This document shows positions 12,026-24,600 of a stretch of DNA of 64,000 nt, one piece after another. Each line of letters begins with the position of its first letter. Position 1 is the stretch's first letter. The DNA lies in assembly GCA_964017065.1 (NCBI GenBank), contig OZ024784.1, positions 16,163,152-16,227,151 on the forward strand, written 5' to 3'. The notes beneath the pieces were generated by a model, which saw only the letters and a list, made by a program, of their open reading frames with translations, did no database searches and had not been told where the DNA came from. Source of the DNA: Haliclona indistincta. Taxonomy: Eukaryota; Porifera; Demospongiae; Haplosclerida; Chalinidae. The position numbers and the translations under genes are program-made.

Positions 12026-14131
12026 GATATAGACACTAACATGAAGATGGTTGGTAAGAGGTATCCATACTATGCTACATACAAGGTGAGGAGTGTACAA
12101 GTATCCTGGTCATCATTACCAGCTCATCACTACAGGTTGGATGCACTAAAGATGGTCTACTCAATGCTATTGAGATGTCTGTGTATGAGGATGGAGGCTC
12201 TACCAATAATGACAGTGCTTTGTCTATAGTTCTCAGTAATGTGGACAATGGTATAGGCTGACATTTGACATTTGTAGAATCATGTGTTCACAATTTTTTC
12301 TGCAGTTTATAGATGTCCCAATTGGCTTGTGACTCCGTACTGTTGCAAAACTAACACTTGCAGTAACACAACCTGTAGATCTCCTGGTAAGTGTGTGGGT
12401 TTGGTAATTTCATTACACACTCTCTACTTGCAGGTACGATGAGTGCTATATTCATCATGGAGTCTATCATGGATCATATTGCACGATCTCTTGATTTAGA
12501 TGTTGAACAAGTCAAGAAAAGTAACCTGTACAAGCAAGGAGACACGTGCTATTTGGTGTGTACATGTTCATGATATATTATTGGTATATGTATATTCCTC
12601 TCAGATGGACTATCCTACTGGTTTTAAACTGGATCATTGTGACATTGGATACATATGGGATCGTAGGTTTTGTCTGTGTACATGAGCAACAAGAAATTAT
12701 TAATGATTCTTAGAGCTCCACTCATCTGCTGATGTAGACAACAGAAAGCAACTTGTGGCTGACTACAACAAGGTCTGGCTGGTATGCCGTCTTGTATAAC
12801 ATGACTATCTTGGCATAGGCTAATCGATGGAGGAAGCGTGGTATATCTGTAGTACCTATGAGGTTTGGAATAATCTGGTTTTTTAGCGGCAATGTGCTAG
12901 TGGATGTGTATGCTACTGATGGGTCAGTGGCTGTGGTGCATTCAGGAATAGAGATGGGACAAGGAATCAACACTAAAGTAACTTCATACATAGATGCATT
13001 CTTAGTGTATTCATCTTATGTTTCAGGTAGCACAAGTTGCTGCAAAGACACTTGGTGTCCCACTCGAGACAGTGAAGATAAAACCAACTAATACAATCAC
13101 CTCTCCTAATGCAGGCCCTTCAGCAGCCAGCGTCACTTCTGAAGTTGTCTGTAGTGTATGTGACTTGATATAAATTATTTTACATATCATTCTGCATCCT
13201 GTTGTTATCACAGGGAGTGTTAAGGGCATGCCAGGCACTGAAGGAGAGATTGGATAAGGTGAAACAGCAGATGGGCGGTGATCCAAGCTGGTTAGATATC
13301 GTCAAGAAAAGCTTTGATGATGGAGTTGATCTTTCTGAGAAATACTAGTGAGACTTGACACATTCAATCCATTGGTTTATGTGTTCATTACAGTATCAAA
13401 TCATCAACTGCAAAAGGTGCAGTATACAATGTGTTTGGTGCAGCTTGCACTGAAGTGGAGCTGGATATTCTAACAGGAGAGATACAAATATTGAGAGTAG
13501 ATATACTAAACGACTGTGGACAGAGGTGTCTTGTACATTAAAATGACTTGAGCTACTGTAGTTTGTTATTCTGTACAGCATCAATCCTGAGATTGATCTT
13601 GGTCAGGTAGAAGGAGCATTTGTGATGGGACTAGGAGAGTGGCTGACAGAACGTGTAGTGTATGACCCTAACACAGGGGAACTGCTCACTCACAACACAT
13701 GGGTATAATCCCTCTTGGTCATTCATTGATTTGTATTACTCACTGTAGGAGTACAAGCCTCCATCCTCTAAAGATATCCCCATTGACTTCAGAGTATCAC
13801 TGCTGAAGAATGCTCCTAACCCTCTTGGTGTTCTTGGCAGTAAAGGTAGTCTTCCCATACTGATGATGCTTTGTGCATTAAACTCTCACTCTCTTCTACT
13901 AGCTGTGGGTGAGCCTCCATTAGTAATGAGCTCATCAGCATTGTTTGCTGCTAAGAGAGCCATTGAGAGCGCTAGAGCTGAGGCTGGGAACAATGACTTG
14001 TTCACTCTGCGTGAGTATCTACTGGTATCCACTACTTGTCATCTAATACTCTCTTCCATGCAGCTGCTCCTGCTACTGTTGAGATGACCCAACTAGCCTG
14101 TCTTGTGGAACAATCTCAGCTTACCCTCTAA
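12026..14131 (+). pseudogene. Aldehyde oxidase family gene, copy A, 3' part (molybdopterin domain)
   Basis: The interrupted exon resumes at once with [12 protein letters not shown], matching the uninterrupted reading in copy B. Further exons carry CRSPG followed by MSAIFIMES, the molybdopterin-contacting segment of invertebrate aldehyde oxidases, then [15 protein letters not shown] and [18 protein letters not shown]. The conserved GEPPL segment holds the catalytic Glu of the family. The stop codon TAA is at 14129-14131. No other lesion was seen. Introns are 45-100 bp with GT-AG ends. After the retrotransposon insertion this part can only be made if transcription crosses the element and splices it out, or starts anew. 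Confidence 0.85.
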
Positions 14132-14239
14132 CAATTTAAAGAAATTTAAACTAATTATTATTCAAAGAAGAATTTAAAGATTGAGAGAATGCAGCCTCTG
14201 TTTTGCAATAATTTTGACATGAGTGTTAATTTCCGATGA

Positions 14240-14460
14240 AGATATCCGATGAAGTAATTGTTGACGGTTGTAAATAACTAGAGGTATCTGTGTTTGGAGG
14301 ACGCAGTCCGATGAAGTAGTTGACAGTTGTAAATAAAATAGATTTGGAGGACACAGTCCGATTAAGTAATTGACTGTTATAAAATGTATAGGAAGAGGAT
14401 TCCGCATTTGTCAGTTGCACGTCGTCGCAGCAAGCCGCTGATGTAAGTACAAGCGAAATC
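14240..14460. repeat. Degenerate tandem and dispersed repeat
   Basis: The phrase CCGATGAAGTA occurs at about 14246 and 14308, with a variant at 14358, each followed by a TTGTAAATAA-like stretch. The following segment, GAGGATTCCGCATTTG then GCAGCAAGCCGCTGATGTA, recurs inverted at 60410-60470, so it belongs to a dispersed family. Confidence 0.7.
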
Positions 14461-14756
14461 AGAAGGATTTAGGGATGAATGAAATCTGCTACTGGTCCAC
14501 AATGTAAACCAACAAGGAACTAGCATGGAATGGTAACACGATTGACTTGCTAATAGACCATAGATTCCTACATTACGTTACGTAGTATTAATAATCTCTG
14601 TACCCTAGGATTAGCATTGCTACTGGTACGACCTAGCTTGTATGCTAAATTGTCATAAAAAAAAAAAAAAATCTCTGATTACATGTAGCCGCCATTTTGT
14701 TTTCTTGGCCATCCCTACATAGGGAGGCACTGCCGACTGCCGTGCCTCCCAAATAG

Positions 14757-14860
14757 TACAGTGAAACCTATCTTAAAGACCACTTGTGTAATAAGACCAC
14801 CTCTATTAAGGCCACACATTTGGGTCTGAAGGGTGGTCTTATTAAGCAGGTTTCACTGTA
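14757..14860. mobile_element. MITE with CAGTGAAACCT terminal inverted repeats
   Basis: The element starts TACAGTGAAACCT and ends AGGTTTCACTGTA, giving perfect 11-bp inverted termini flanked by TA. It is about 100 bp with no coding capacity. A sister copy lies at 53973-54080. TA target and CAGT ends are typical of Tc1/mariner/pogo-type MITEs. Confidence 0.85.
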
Positions 14861-15402
14861 TCAAGAAGTAATGCAGCAGATTTTTCTAGAGAACCATTAG
14901 CATAGTTAGTAGGTTTTTATTGACTCACATAATGCATTAATCAAAGCTGAGTGCCAGGAATGAACAAGAGACACTGCATGGCAAAGATTTAATTTTGCAC
15001 ATGTTAACAGGTGAAGCCTGGGTAGGATTTGCAAATCTCAAGCATCAGCATAGTCTGGCTTGCATCAGCATTTACCTTGTTTTCATACGTAGCCAGTATA
15101 ATCCATTGATATTTGTGCTGGCTGTTTGAGTTGAGGAGACACAGATCGAAGTGCTAGAGCAGATGTATTGCAGCAAACTTATTACATTACTGTGATTGCT
15201 CGTGCAGTTGTACAGGTGTATAATTATAGCATAACAGACATTTTATGATTACAGCAAATGGTGCATATCAGTCAAACAGACTATAGCAATAGCTTCTTGT
15301 ACAATCTTTTTACAGTCTTTTACAGTTCAAATACTGTCAGTAAAAATTTGATCTAATTAATTACATTTCAAAAAGCATTATAACCACTACATATCTTGTT
15401 AA

Positions 15403-18400
15403 TTAGAGGGTGAACTGAGATTGTTCCACAAGACAGGCTAGTTGGGTCATCTCAACAGTAGCAGGAGCAGCTGCATGGAAGAGAGTATTAGATTACAAGT
15501 AGTGGATACCAGTAGATACTCACACAGAGTGAACAACTCATTGTTTCCAGCCTCAGCTCTAGCGCTCTCAATGGCTCTCTTAGCAGCAAACAATGCTGAT
15601 GAGCTCATTACTAATGGAGGCTCACCCACAGCTAGTAGAAGAGAGTGAGAGTTTAATGGACACAGCATCATCAGTATGGGAAGACTACCTTTACTGCCAA
15701 GAACACCAAGAGGGTTAGGAGCATTCTTCAGCAGTGATACTCTGAAGTCAATGGGGATATCTTTAGAGGATGGAGGCTTGTACTCCTACAGTGAGTAATA
15801 CAAATCAATGAATGACCAAGAGGGATTATACCCATGTGTTGTGAGTGAGCAGTTCCCCTGTGTTAGGGTCATACACTACACGTTCTGTCAGCCACTCTCC
15901 TAGTCCCATCACAAATGCTCCTTCTACCTGACCAAGATCAATCTCAGGATTGATGCTGTACAGAATAACAACTACAGTAGCTCAAGTCATTAAGTGTATA
16001 AGATACCTCTGTCCACAGTCATGTAGTATATCTACTCTCAATATTTGTATTTCTCCTGTTAGAATATCCAGCTCCACTTCAGTACAGGTTGCACCATACA
16101 CATTGTACACTTGATCTGATTCTGGCACAGTAATACTGCAACATTTTGAATTGATAAAAATGCATTGAAGTACAGATCCTCACTAGTATTTCTCAGATAG
16201 ATCAACTCCTCCATCAAAGCCTTTCTTAACGACGTCTAACCAGCTTGGATCACCGCCCATCTGCTGTTTCACCTTATCCAACCTCTCCTTCAGTGCCTGG
16301 CATGCCTTCAACACTCCCTACAGAGACATTAAGAAAACAAAAAATAATAAAATGATCTTATTTTGAATTTCATATACTAGAGGATATACTTACACTACAA
16401 TTTAGTTCGGAAGTGATGCTTCCTCCTGTGGCATTTCCATTAGGATTAATGATTGTATTAGTTGGTTTTATCTTCACTGTCTCAAGTGGGATACCCAGTG
16501 TTTTAGCAGCAACTTGTGCTACCTATGCGAAAAATCCGAAGTGTATTGATTATTTTAAAGTAAAGCTGCTTATACCTTAGTGTTGATTCCTTGTCCAATT
16601 TCTACTCCAGCATGTGCCACTGCCACTGATCCATCAGTAGCATACACATCCACCAGCACTGTACCCATATTAGCCCAACCTATAGCAAACTTTAGCGGCA
16701 CAACAGATATACCACGCTTCCTCCATCGATTAGCCTATGATTATAACATGAATAGATGGTACATTACCTATAGTAGCAGACCTTGTTGTAGTCAGCCACT
16801 TGCTGCTTTCTGTTGGTCACATCAGCAGTTGAGTAGAGCTCTGTCACAAAGGTAGTGAAAAATGACGGATACAATACAACACACTCACGGGTCCACATGT
16901 CTCGTATATTGCAGTGATCCAATGTGAATGGTTTGGGATAGTTCATCTGTGATACACAGATCATTCTCTGAGATATAGTGTGCATGTAACTAACAACATA
17001 GCATGTGTCTCCTTGTTTGTAGAGATTGGTATCTTTGACTTGCTCCACATCCAAATCAAGAGATCGTGCAACATGATCCAATACTGATTCCATGATGAAT
17101 ATAGCACTCATTGTGCCTGTAGAGACTATAGCAAGCTGGGTGAAGAAGAATGATGACAAACCAGGGGATCTGCAAGCACTGTTACTGCAGGTATCTGTTT
17201 TGCAACAGTATGGAGTCACAAGCCAGTTGGGACATTTGTACGCTGCAAACAGCAATGTAACAATAATATGTGAGTTGGTGTATAAGTGGGTAGTCACCAT
17301 TGTCTATGTTGGAAAGTGCTAAAAATAAAGCACTGTCATTATTGGTACAGCCTCCATCCTCATACACAGACATCTCAATAGCATTGAGTAGGCCATCTTT
17401 AGTGCACCCAACCTGTAGTGATGAGCTGGTAATGATGACCAGGATACTTGTACACTCCTCACCTTGTATGTAGCATAGTATGGATACCTCTTACCAACCA
17501 TCTTCATGTTAGTGTCTATATCCATGTGCATCCTCACTGGTCTACACAGAACAATCCTAACATCACATACTAACACTCAAGTACCTTCTAGTAGAGTGAG
17601 AACCAAGAGCACAAGTAGCTGCTATCTGGGCACTTCGAGAGATCTTGGAACCATAGCCACCACCAACCCTCTTAACAGTGACATCAACACTAAAGACAAA
17701 GAACACAAAACATGAATAAGAAAGATGAAACTCTACTACCTGCTAACAGGCACACCCAGTGCAGCAGACACTGCTCCTTGAGTGAGCCCTGGCCATTGAG
17801 TGGATGAGTGTACTGTATAGCCATCATCTTCAGGTACAACTAACGCTGTCTAGTATCAGATGTGATACACTGACTCCATTCTGTTAGTATCTAACCTGTG
17901 TCTCCATAGTGAAGTGATATTGTGTACCACAACCTATTGCACCAGTGATCACATGATCGGAGCTATTAATAGCAGCTGTACCGGAATATAACATACACAT
18001 GAAGTATGCATTCAATACACATTACCATTAGTATCACCAATCTTTATCACAGCTGCAACTCCTGGTGGGGATCCATGGAATGATTTCTTAGCGATAGCTT
18101 CTTGTACACTTAGTATTGGTTTATCAATAGGCTCATAAGACACACTAATGGCAGCAGCCATTTTGAGAGCATTGGCTTGTGTGTCAGCAAGAACCAGTGC
18201 CACAGCTTGTCCAGCATACTCAGACACACCATCAGCTAGTATCTATGAGCAGTGGAAACAGTAATGATAAATCTTTATTGATATTGCACACCGGTTCAGC
18301 CATAGTTCCATCTAAGGTAGCCATAAAATTATTAGTTCCAGGAACATCAGCTGCTGTGATCACCTTTACTGCACCTGGTATAGCCTGAAGTAAGAGAAAG

Positions 18401-20957
18401 AGAGTAATGGCGAAGTGCAGTGCGAGAAAGAGATGGTTACCATGGCATCATCAGTGTGTATAGCAGTGATCTTTGCGTTACTCTACATGAGGAATGATGT
18501 TAAACTGGAAGAGAATCAGATAGTATTGTATACCATGTTAGTGAGGGCAAATGCTGCAGTCAGTTCTCCAGGAAGAACAGGAATGTCAGTAGTGTACTGT
18601 GCTTCACCTGATGCCTGCAGGAGACAACACACTAGGTGACCAACAGCCAAACAATATTAACTCACTTGTTGTAGTGAGGTCAGTTTAGACATTGGTTGAG
18701 TGATGGGATACTGGCTCTTGTCAGAGTCATAGGACTGCATGCTTTGTGACACTGGTCGTACAAATGGAACAGCAGCTGATCGCACACGATCACTAACACT
18801 GTCTCCCAGCACTGTCAGATAGAACTGCAAGTGTGTCATCATGATACACTCAGTGCTGTGACTAGCTACTCACCTTGTAGAACAGGTTTATAGCAAGGCT
18901 CTTCCTGTACTGAGTACTGGCAGCTACTGGAGGCTGGTTGGGATTGAGCTCATTGGATAGGACAGTCAGGACTCCCTGCAGTGTGGCTACATCACTAAGG
19001 CTCTTCTTGGTCAGGTAGGACTCTGTTGCTGGTACATGTATCTAGAGAGAGAGAGGAGTATATACAGCAGCTACTGAGCCTATTACCACTCACAGCATGT
19101 TCCTCTATACCACCATACACTATATTAGCAATAGAGACAACCTGATGTGCACTAGGATTAACTGTCATACAGAACGCTGCATTGACATATGCATGAGCAT
19201 TCTGAGAGAGGAATTAAAGAACAAACAGACACTAGTGAGAGGCACACCTGTGCTCGCGGCATGATCTTGTAGCTACGAAATATTGTATCTTCTGATAAGA
19301 ATGGGATTTGCATAGAGACTATCACCTGTAATAGAACAAGAGAATGGAGAGGAGCAAGAGAAGGAGGAGTTGAAACTGACAGAGTGAGCCATGTCTAACT
19401 TGAGGAACTCCCACAATGAACACTCCACAGTTCCACTAGATGATGCTGCACCATTTATCAGTGATATATCAACCACTGTACATGTGTGTGTTACCGATAG
19501 TGACTGATGCATTGACTGCTGACATGATAGTGAACACATCAGATGGAAAATTGGCATTGTCATGAGTCAACATGAGATTACCAGCCCAGGAACCAATCTG
19601 GACAAAGAGACAACATTGATATTACTGAAGAGATGAAGAAATTAACACACATTTCTGACTGGAACATTGGCTATCTGCAATGAGAAAAAAACACCTCACT
19701 CATGGTAAAGTGTTGCTAGTGAAACCTTCTTAAGATGAGCAGCAAGATGTCCAAAGCTGTTAGGAGACTTGTCCTGGTTGCTCAACAGTAAACCAATCAG
19801 ATTGTTCAGTGGGATAGCGGCTCCAACCTTCAGATAGCTGTCATGCAACTGGAGACAACCACACATATCATCAACACTATACTCAATCACTGACCTCAAC
19901 AATCTTTAGTTCAGAGACATTCTTCAGGTCCACAAGTACTGATGCAGTCTCAGGTACCTTGAACACACCTGTATCACATGAGATCACTGATCAGTGACTA
20001 CTATCACTATACTCACCTCGTCCAGTGTCTCCAGTGATCAGTTTAACACTATCATGTGTTGCTAGGATCTCCATTACTACACTCAGTGTGGTTGGACTAT
20101 ACCACACTGGGTCACCATCAACACGAGGGTAGGCGGGACATTGAGCACACTTCCTCTTGCAGCATTTAGCAGACAAGTCCTGTAGACATTAATCATGAGC
20201 TGTGTAGCTACTGATTATTACACTCACTTCAATGTCAACAGATACTGAACTACTGTCAACAGCAAATGATTTCATGGCATCAAGAATAGGTCTATAACCT
20301 GTATGAAGAAGATACACACAATTTTACTGATACTAACATCTTATACCAGTGCATCGACAAATGTTGCCATCAAAGATGTCCTCTACCTCTTGTTTGGTGG
20401 GCTTGGGATTGGCCTGGAGTAGACTGGACACACAGACACTCAGTGAAAATTGTTGGACTGTGTGTCTCACCTGTACATGGACATGACCATACCAGGAGTG
20501 CAGTATCCACACTGAGTGGCATTGTAGTCTGATATTTTGTGTTGGATTGGATGATAGCCATCACTGGAGCTGTGACAACATATTAGCTACTGGATCACAG
20601 TCAGCAATCAACACTCACTTTCCTAGTCTCTCAATGGTTGTGATCTCCCATCCATTCACAGAATACAAGGGACAGAGGCACTGTAGGAGTAGTACAATCA
20701 ACACTCTATACTGTATATCTCATCTAATAACTCACTGAGTTGAGTGCAATGGGAGACAGGCTACCAGTGACTGGATCACTTCTCTCTACTGTCAGCACAC
20801 AACAGCCACATCCACCCTCTGCACACATCCGCTTCGTGCCAGTGAGGCCCGGCTGCGAGTACAGCCACTCGTGGAGAGTGAGGCGGGGATTGGCGCCATT
20901 GATGACCACGGGAGCTCCGTTGAGCGTGAACGAGACTTGCTCCACTGGACCAGACAT
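15403..20957 (-). CDS. Aldehyde oxidase / xanthine dehydrogenase family gene, copy B (uninterrupted)
   Basis: This is the inverted paralogue of copy A with the same exon order. It starts [14 protein letters not shown] at 20957 and ends with TAA at 15403-15405. It has both 2Fe-2S motifs ([18 protein letters not shown] with CRCTGYRP), an FAD domain, and a molybdopterin domain with GGGYGGKS, CRSPG and [10 protein letters not shown] longer upstream frame from about 21092 exists, but the 20957 start aligns with copy A. The protein should oxidise aldehydes or N-heterocycles in the cytosol using MoCo, FAD and FeS. One 45-bp intron (about 17110-17160) has a weak donor (GTTTGT instead of copy A's GTAAGT), is a multiple of three and has no stop, so it may be retained. 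Substrate cannot be told from sequence. Confidence 0.87.
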
Positions 20958-21677
20958 CAGAGGCGGGGCTGCTGTTGACTCGACTCTGGAAATTACACGC
21001 ACCAACACGTGACTGCGCGCGAGCGAGTAATCATTATTACTGCAATGTTCATGTGCATTCTGCGGTCGTGTGTGTAAGAAGTTTGCAAACAAATATGGAA
21101 GACCTGTTATTTACTGTAGGATTGGTCTCTAATGAGATCGTAAGTTTTTATTAAATAATGCTGACTACTAAGACTAAGTGACTTACACTAGTCAGTAAAC
21201 ATCGTTGTACATGTACATAAAATAGACGGTCATTCATGTATGCATTTGAAGGATTTTGTTAAAGACATCATAAAACCTTTATTTTACTCACTGTGCTGCT
21301 TAGACTGCATGGTTATAATTTTTTATTATTCTCGAATAATATTTTTGCGACCATCTGTTTGCGCACGTGACAAGGAATTTACGTGGGCTTGGCTGGGTAA
21401 GTTCCAGTCGTGCATGCAGTATACGTAGGAGAGGTATAGTAGAGTACAGGTCGACATAATACTGAGTTAGCGTGGTCACTCAACGTTGTCGCCATTACTA
21501 GGTAGCTGATACTGTACTGGAGCTACTAACAGTGATCGCCTACCAAAGAGCTACCGCCCAGTGCTCCATCCAGCTCCTCCCAGCGGCAGGATCGCCCACC
21601 CAAATGCGCGGGGAGGGTCTAGCCCAACCAGCGTGCTAGAGATAGAGAGAGAAACAGCCTCTCGTTTCAATTGCAAG
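20958..21677. promoter_or_regulatory. Head-to-head intergenic region, AOX copy B / giant receptor
   Basis: About 720 bp between divergent starts, with no convincing gene. It should contain both promoters and the 5' UTR of the receptor gene. An in-frame upstream ATG for the receptor exists at 21561. Confidence 0.4.
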
Positions 21678-24600
21678 ATGAAGCCAACAGCAAAAGCATT
21701 TTTGGAGTGCCATAGCTTCTACCGATGCAGAAAATCATCTCCGCACAGAACGTCGAAACTGTCAACTTGGCTAGTTCCTTGTACAGTCGGCCTGCTGCTT
21801 GCAGTACTCTGTCTGGACCCAGTATCAAGTACCACAGCCAGTATTAGCTGCACATATGCAAGTTCTTGTAACGATCAATGTTCTTCTGTTTGTCCTCATG
21901 GTAAATTCACTCCATTCTTGCCATCTACATGCAGTCCAGAAGGCCAGGTATGAACAACTGGGGATTGACATTTTGTTGTGTATTGACATTTTGTTGTGTG
22001 AAGAACTGACTGAGAATGTGTTTGTTTGGTTGTTACTGTACATTGGGTGTGTGTTGCTCAGCAAGGGTCAAACACATTGTTTAATGTACGTGGTAACTTG
22101 ACTATTCAACTGGGCATAAACTTGAATGTAGGAGTGTTTATTTGGCAGTTATTCTACTAACATGATGGAGAGGATAGTCTCTCGTGACATTATATCAAAT
22201 TTCACTTGTTGTACAATTTAGAGCATGACCTAATTCTACAGCAATAGGTATGGTATTACTAATCCACTGGAGTGTGAAATGGTTTCAAAGGGACTGTTAT
22301 TAGTGCAGTGATGTAGTATACTGTACCGGAGATGGTTATTTATGTGTGTGTTCTACTGCAGACATTACAGTTCAGTTCTGATTCACGTCCAAACAGTACC
22401 TCTCCCTCGCTCAATATCACCTCATCCATTGAAGCCCCGCTGGATACTGTGCCAAACTCATTCACACTAGTATTCTGGATAAAGCCTACTGTATTGAATG
22501 GGTATGCTTGATAAAAATATTCCATCTGCTTATAAAACCTTTCTCTGTTGTGTAGGGTAATAGTTCACTTGGAATCTAGCATGATGAGTACATGTACAAT
22601 ATCTCTTAACAATGGACTTATTTGCATACGAGCAAATGACAACGCTGACACATGTACAAACCTAAGAGTCACTTTAAGCCCTCCTTCGTGGAACCATCTA
22701 GCCATAGTCTTTACTAACACCAGCAACTTTATGATGGACAAAGTGACGCTGTACCTCAACGCCTCACAGTCTCAAGCAATGAACTTGATGTCCGTAATCA
22801 GTGAACATACAAGCATTTACATTGGAGGCAGTAAAATTGATGCTTCGGCATTCTTTGAAGATGAATATGAAGGATTGATGCAAGACGTAGGTCTGGTTGA
22901 TCGGGCTCTTTCACGTTCCAGTGTGGACACACTCTTCAGAGGTGGTGTGAGCCTGTCCGGGGCCTCATTTATCCCCCAGTGTTTGTGTCCTCTTAATGAA
23001 TTTGTTGTGTTGGAGTCAACTAACCAACAAGAATGCTCTAACAGATCATCCAGGTGAGTGGCTAAGCACTATGATATGTACATCTTCGTCTAAACAATCA
23101 CATGTGCATACACAGAGCAGTGAATACTGTCAGTAGACTAATATCTGTAACACATAGGGTGACAAATTCATACTTTATTCATAGCCAGTTCAGTCTCCCT
23201 AACCTTGCTATTGTAAGAACTCACAAGTCAATGGTATTCATTGTAATTGAATAACTTTGCTACATGAGTGCCATCTGTGTGATGACTGCATTGTGCTGTG
23301 TGGGCATATTGATGCAGTGTAATGTACACATCACAATATATCATGGTCATGCAACACTGTTACTCACATTACATGACTGCTTTCCTCCTCCTCATCCTGC
23401 TAACCAATATTCCTGGAATGTTATATGATAATTAATATCTTTTTCACTATAGATTTCTTAACACATCTCATGTTCCTGAATTCGTTGCTGACGGTCTCTC
23501 CAGCACGTCATGGTCTTCTAATGCTACCTCTTCTGTTCAGTTTATAGTTGGTCTATCGAGTGCTACCAGCTTGTCTAAAGTATTTGTTTATTTTGTCGAT
23601 GAGCTGCCGCCAGCAGCTGAGCTACAATACAAGAGAGATGGAGAGAATGTTTGGAGAACACTACAAAGATACTCTGAAGACTGCTCTCTCTACTTCAATA
23701 CTTCAGCCAGCGATAGGTGAGACATTTCAAGTTGACTTAGCGAATATTTGCAGAAAGTGTTTTTCATTTTCTGTGAAAACTATAACAAAAACATTCGAAA
23801 TGTGCTTAATCAACATTAACACAGTACATTGCTGCCATAATTTATGAAGAAATGTGAGAGATCAGTACAGCGTGGGTGCAATGTGTTTATTAGATTTGTG
23901 CCTAGAAGGAAATCTATGCATGATTGAGTAATGTATTATTCAAACTGCAGATCTCATAATTTTTTGTTGTTTTTTTCAGTTTGAATGACAATGAATTTGT
24001 GTGTGAGGAAATCAATGACTTTTCAGGAACAACTCTTTCATTCTATGTAAGTCTTTATCTTCAGCTGACATCCCAATAGTAAATAGCTGACATTTTCACA
24101 TACTTACTATTGTACACAGCCCACAGTTTAATTAACCACTGGAATGTACTGTTTACAGTAGTGAATTTCAAGTGATTACACAGCTCCTGAGCTTACTGTA
24201 TTGCTTTATGTCACTGCAGATATCTGCCAACGGAAGAGACATATCAAATACCACACAACTCATGAGCACCTTCAAAGCCAGTCAGGTTCAGATACTAATG
24301 AATGGAGGAGATCGATATTCGATTAGTGAAGTACAGATATGTCAAGAATTCACATTAGACACTGAACAAACCTGTGATAACACCACATCTCAGCCTTCCA
24401 CTGTTACTTCTGTGACAGCTGCGACCACACAAACAACTGAAACTGTTTCTGTTAGCTCAACTACTGTCAGTGATGAACCAACTGTCGATTCAACAACCGT
24501 CGAACCCACGGCTACCTCAGATTTAGAAAGCTCGGACGATGAACTCTTTGAATCAGACATCGATGAAAGCATTGAACCGACTGCTACATCCGATGATAAT

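Larger units (their letters stand above)
14132..15402. other. Spacer between the two inverted AOX genes; no gene seen
   Basis: About 1.27 kb holding the 3' flanks of both convergent genes. It contains a short degenerate tandem repeat (14240-14400), a dispersed-repeat segment (to about 14460), a poly-A run near 14657, a 9-bp hairpin (GGGAGGCAC / GTGCCTCCC, 14721-14750) and a MITE (14757-14860). The two sides of the spacer are not mirror images, so the inverted duplication does not reach the centre. Confidence 0.7.

Noticed and set aside
15403..20957. Copy A and copy B as an assembly artefact of two alleles
   Set aside because: They lie inverted with unique spacer and unrelated 5' flanks, and exons at 12300-13540 are too diverged to be alleles. 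Long reads would settle it.
21561..21677. Upstream in-frame ATG for the giant receptor
   Set aside because: The added residues are Pro/Arg-rich with no signal-peptide features. The ATG at 21678 precedes the hydrophobic signal more closely. Not excluded.
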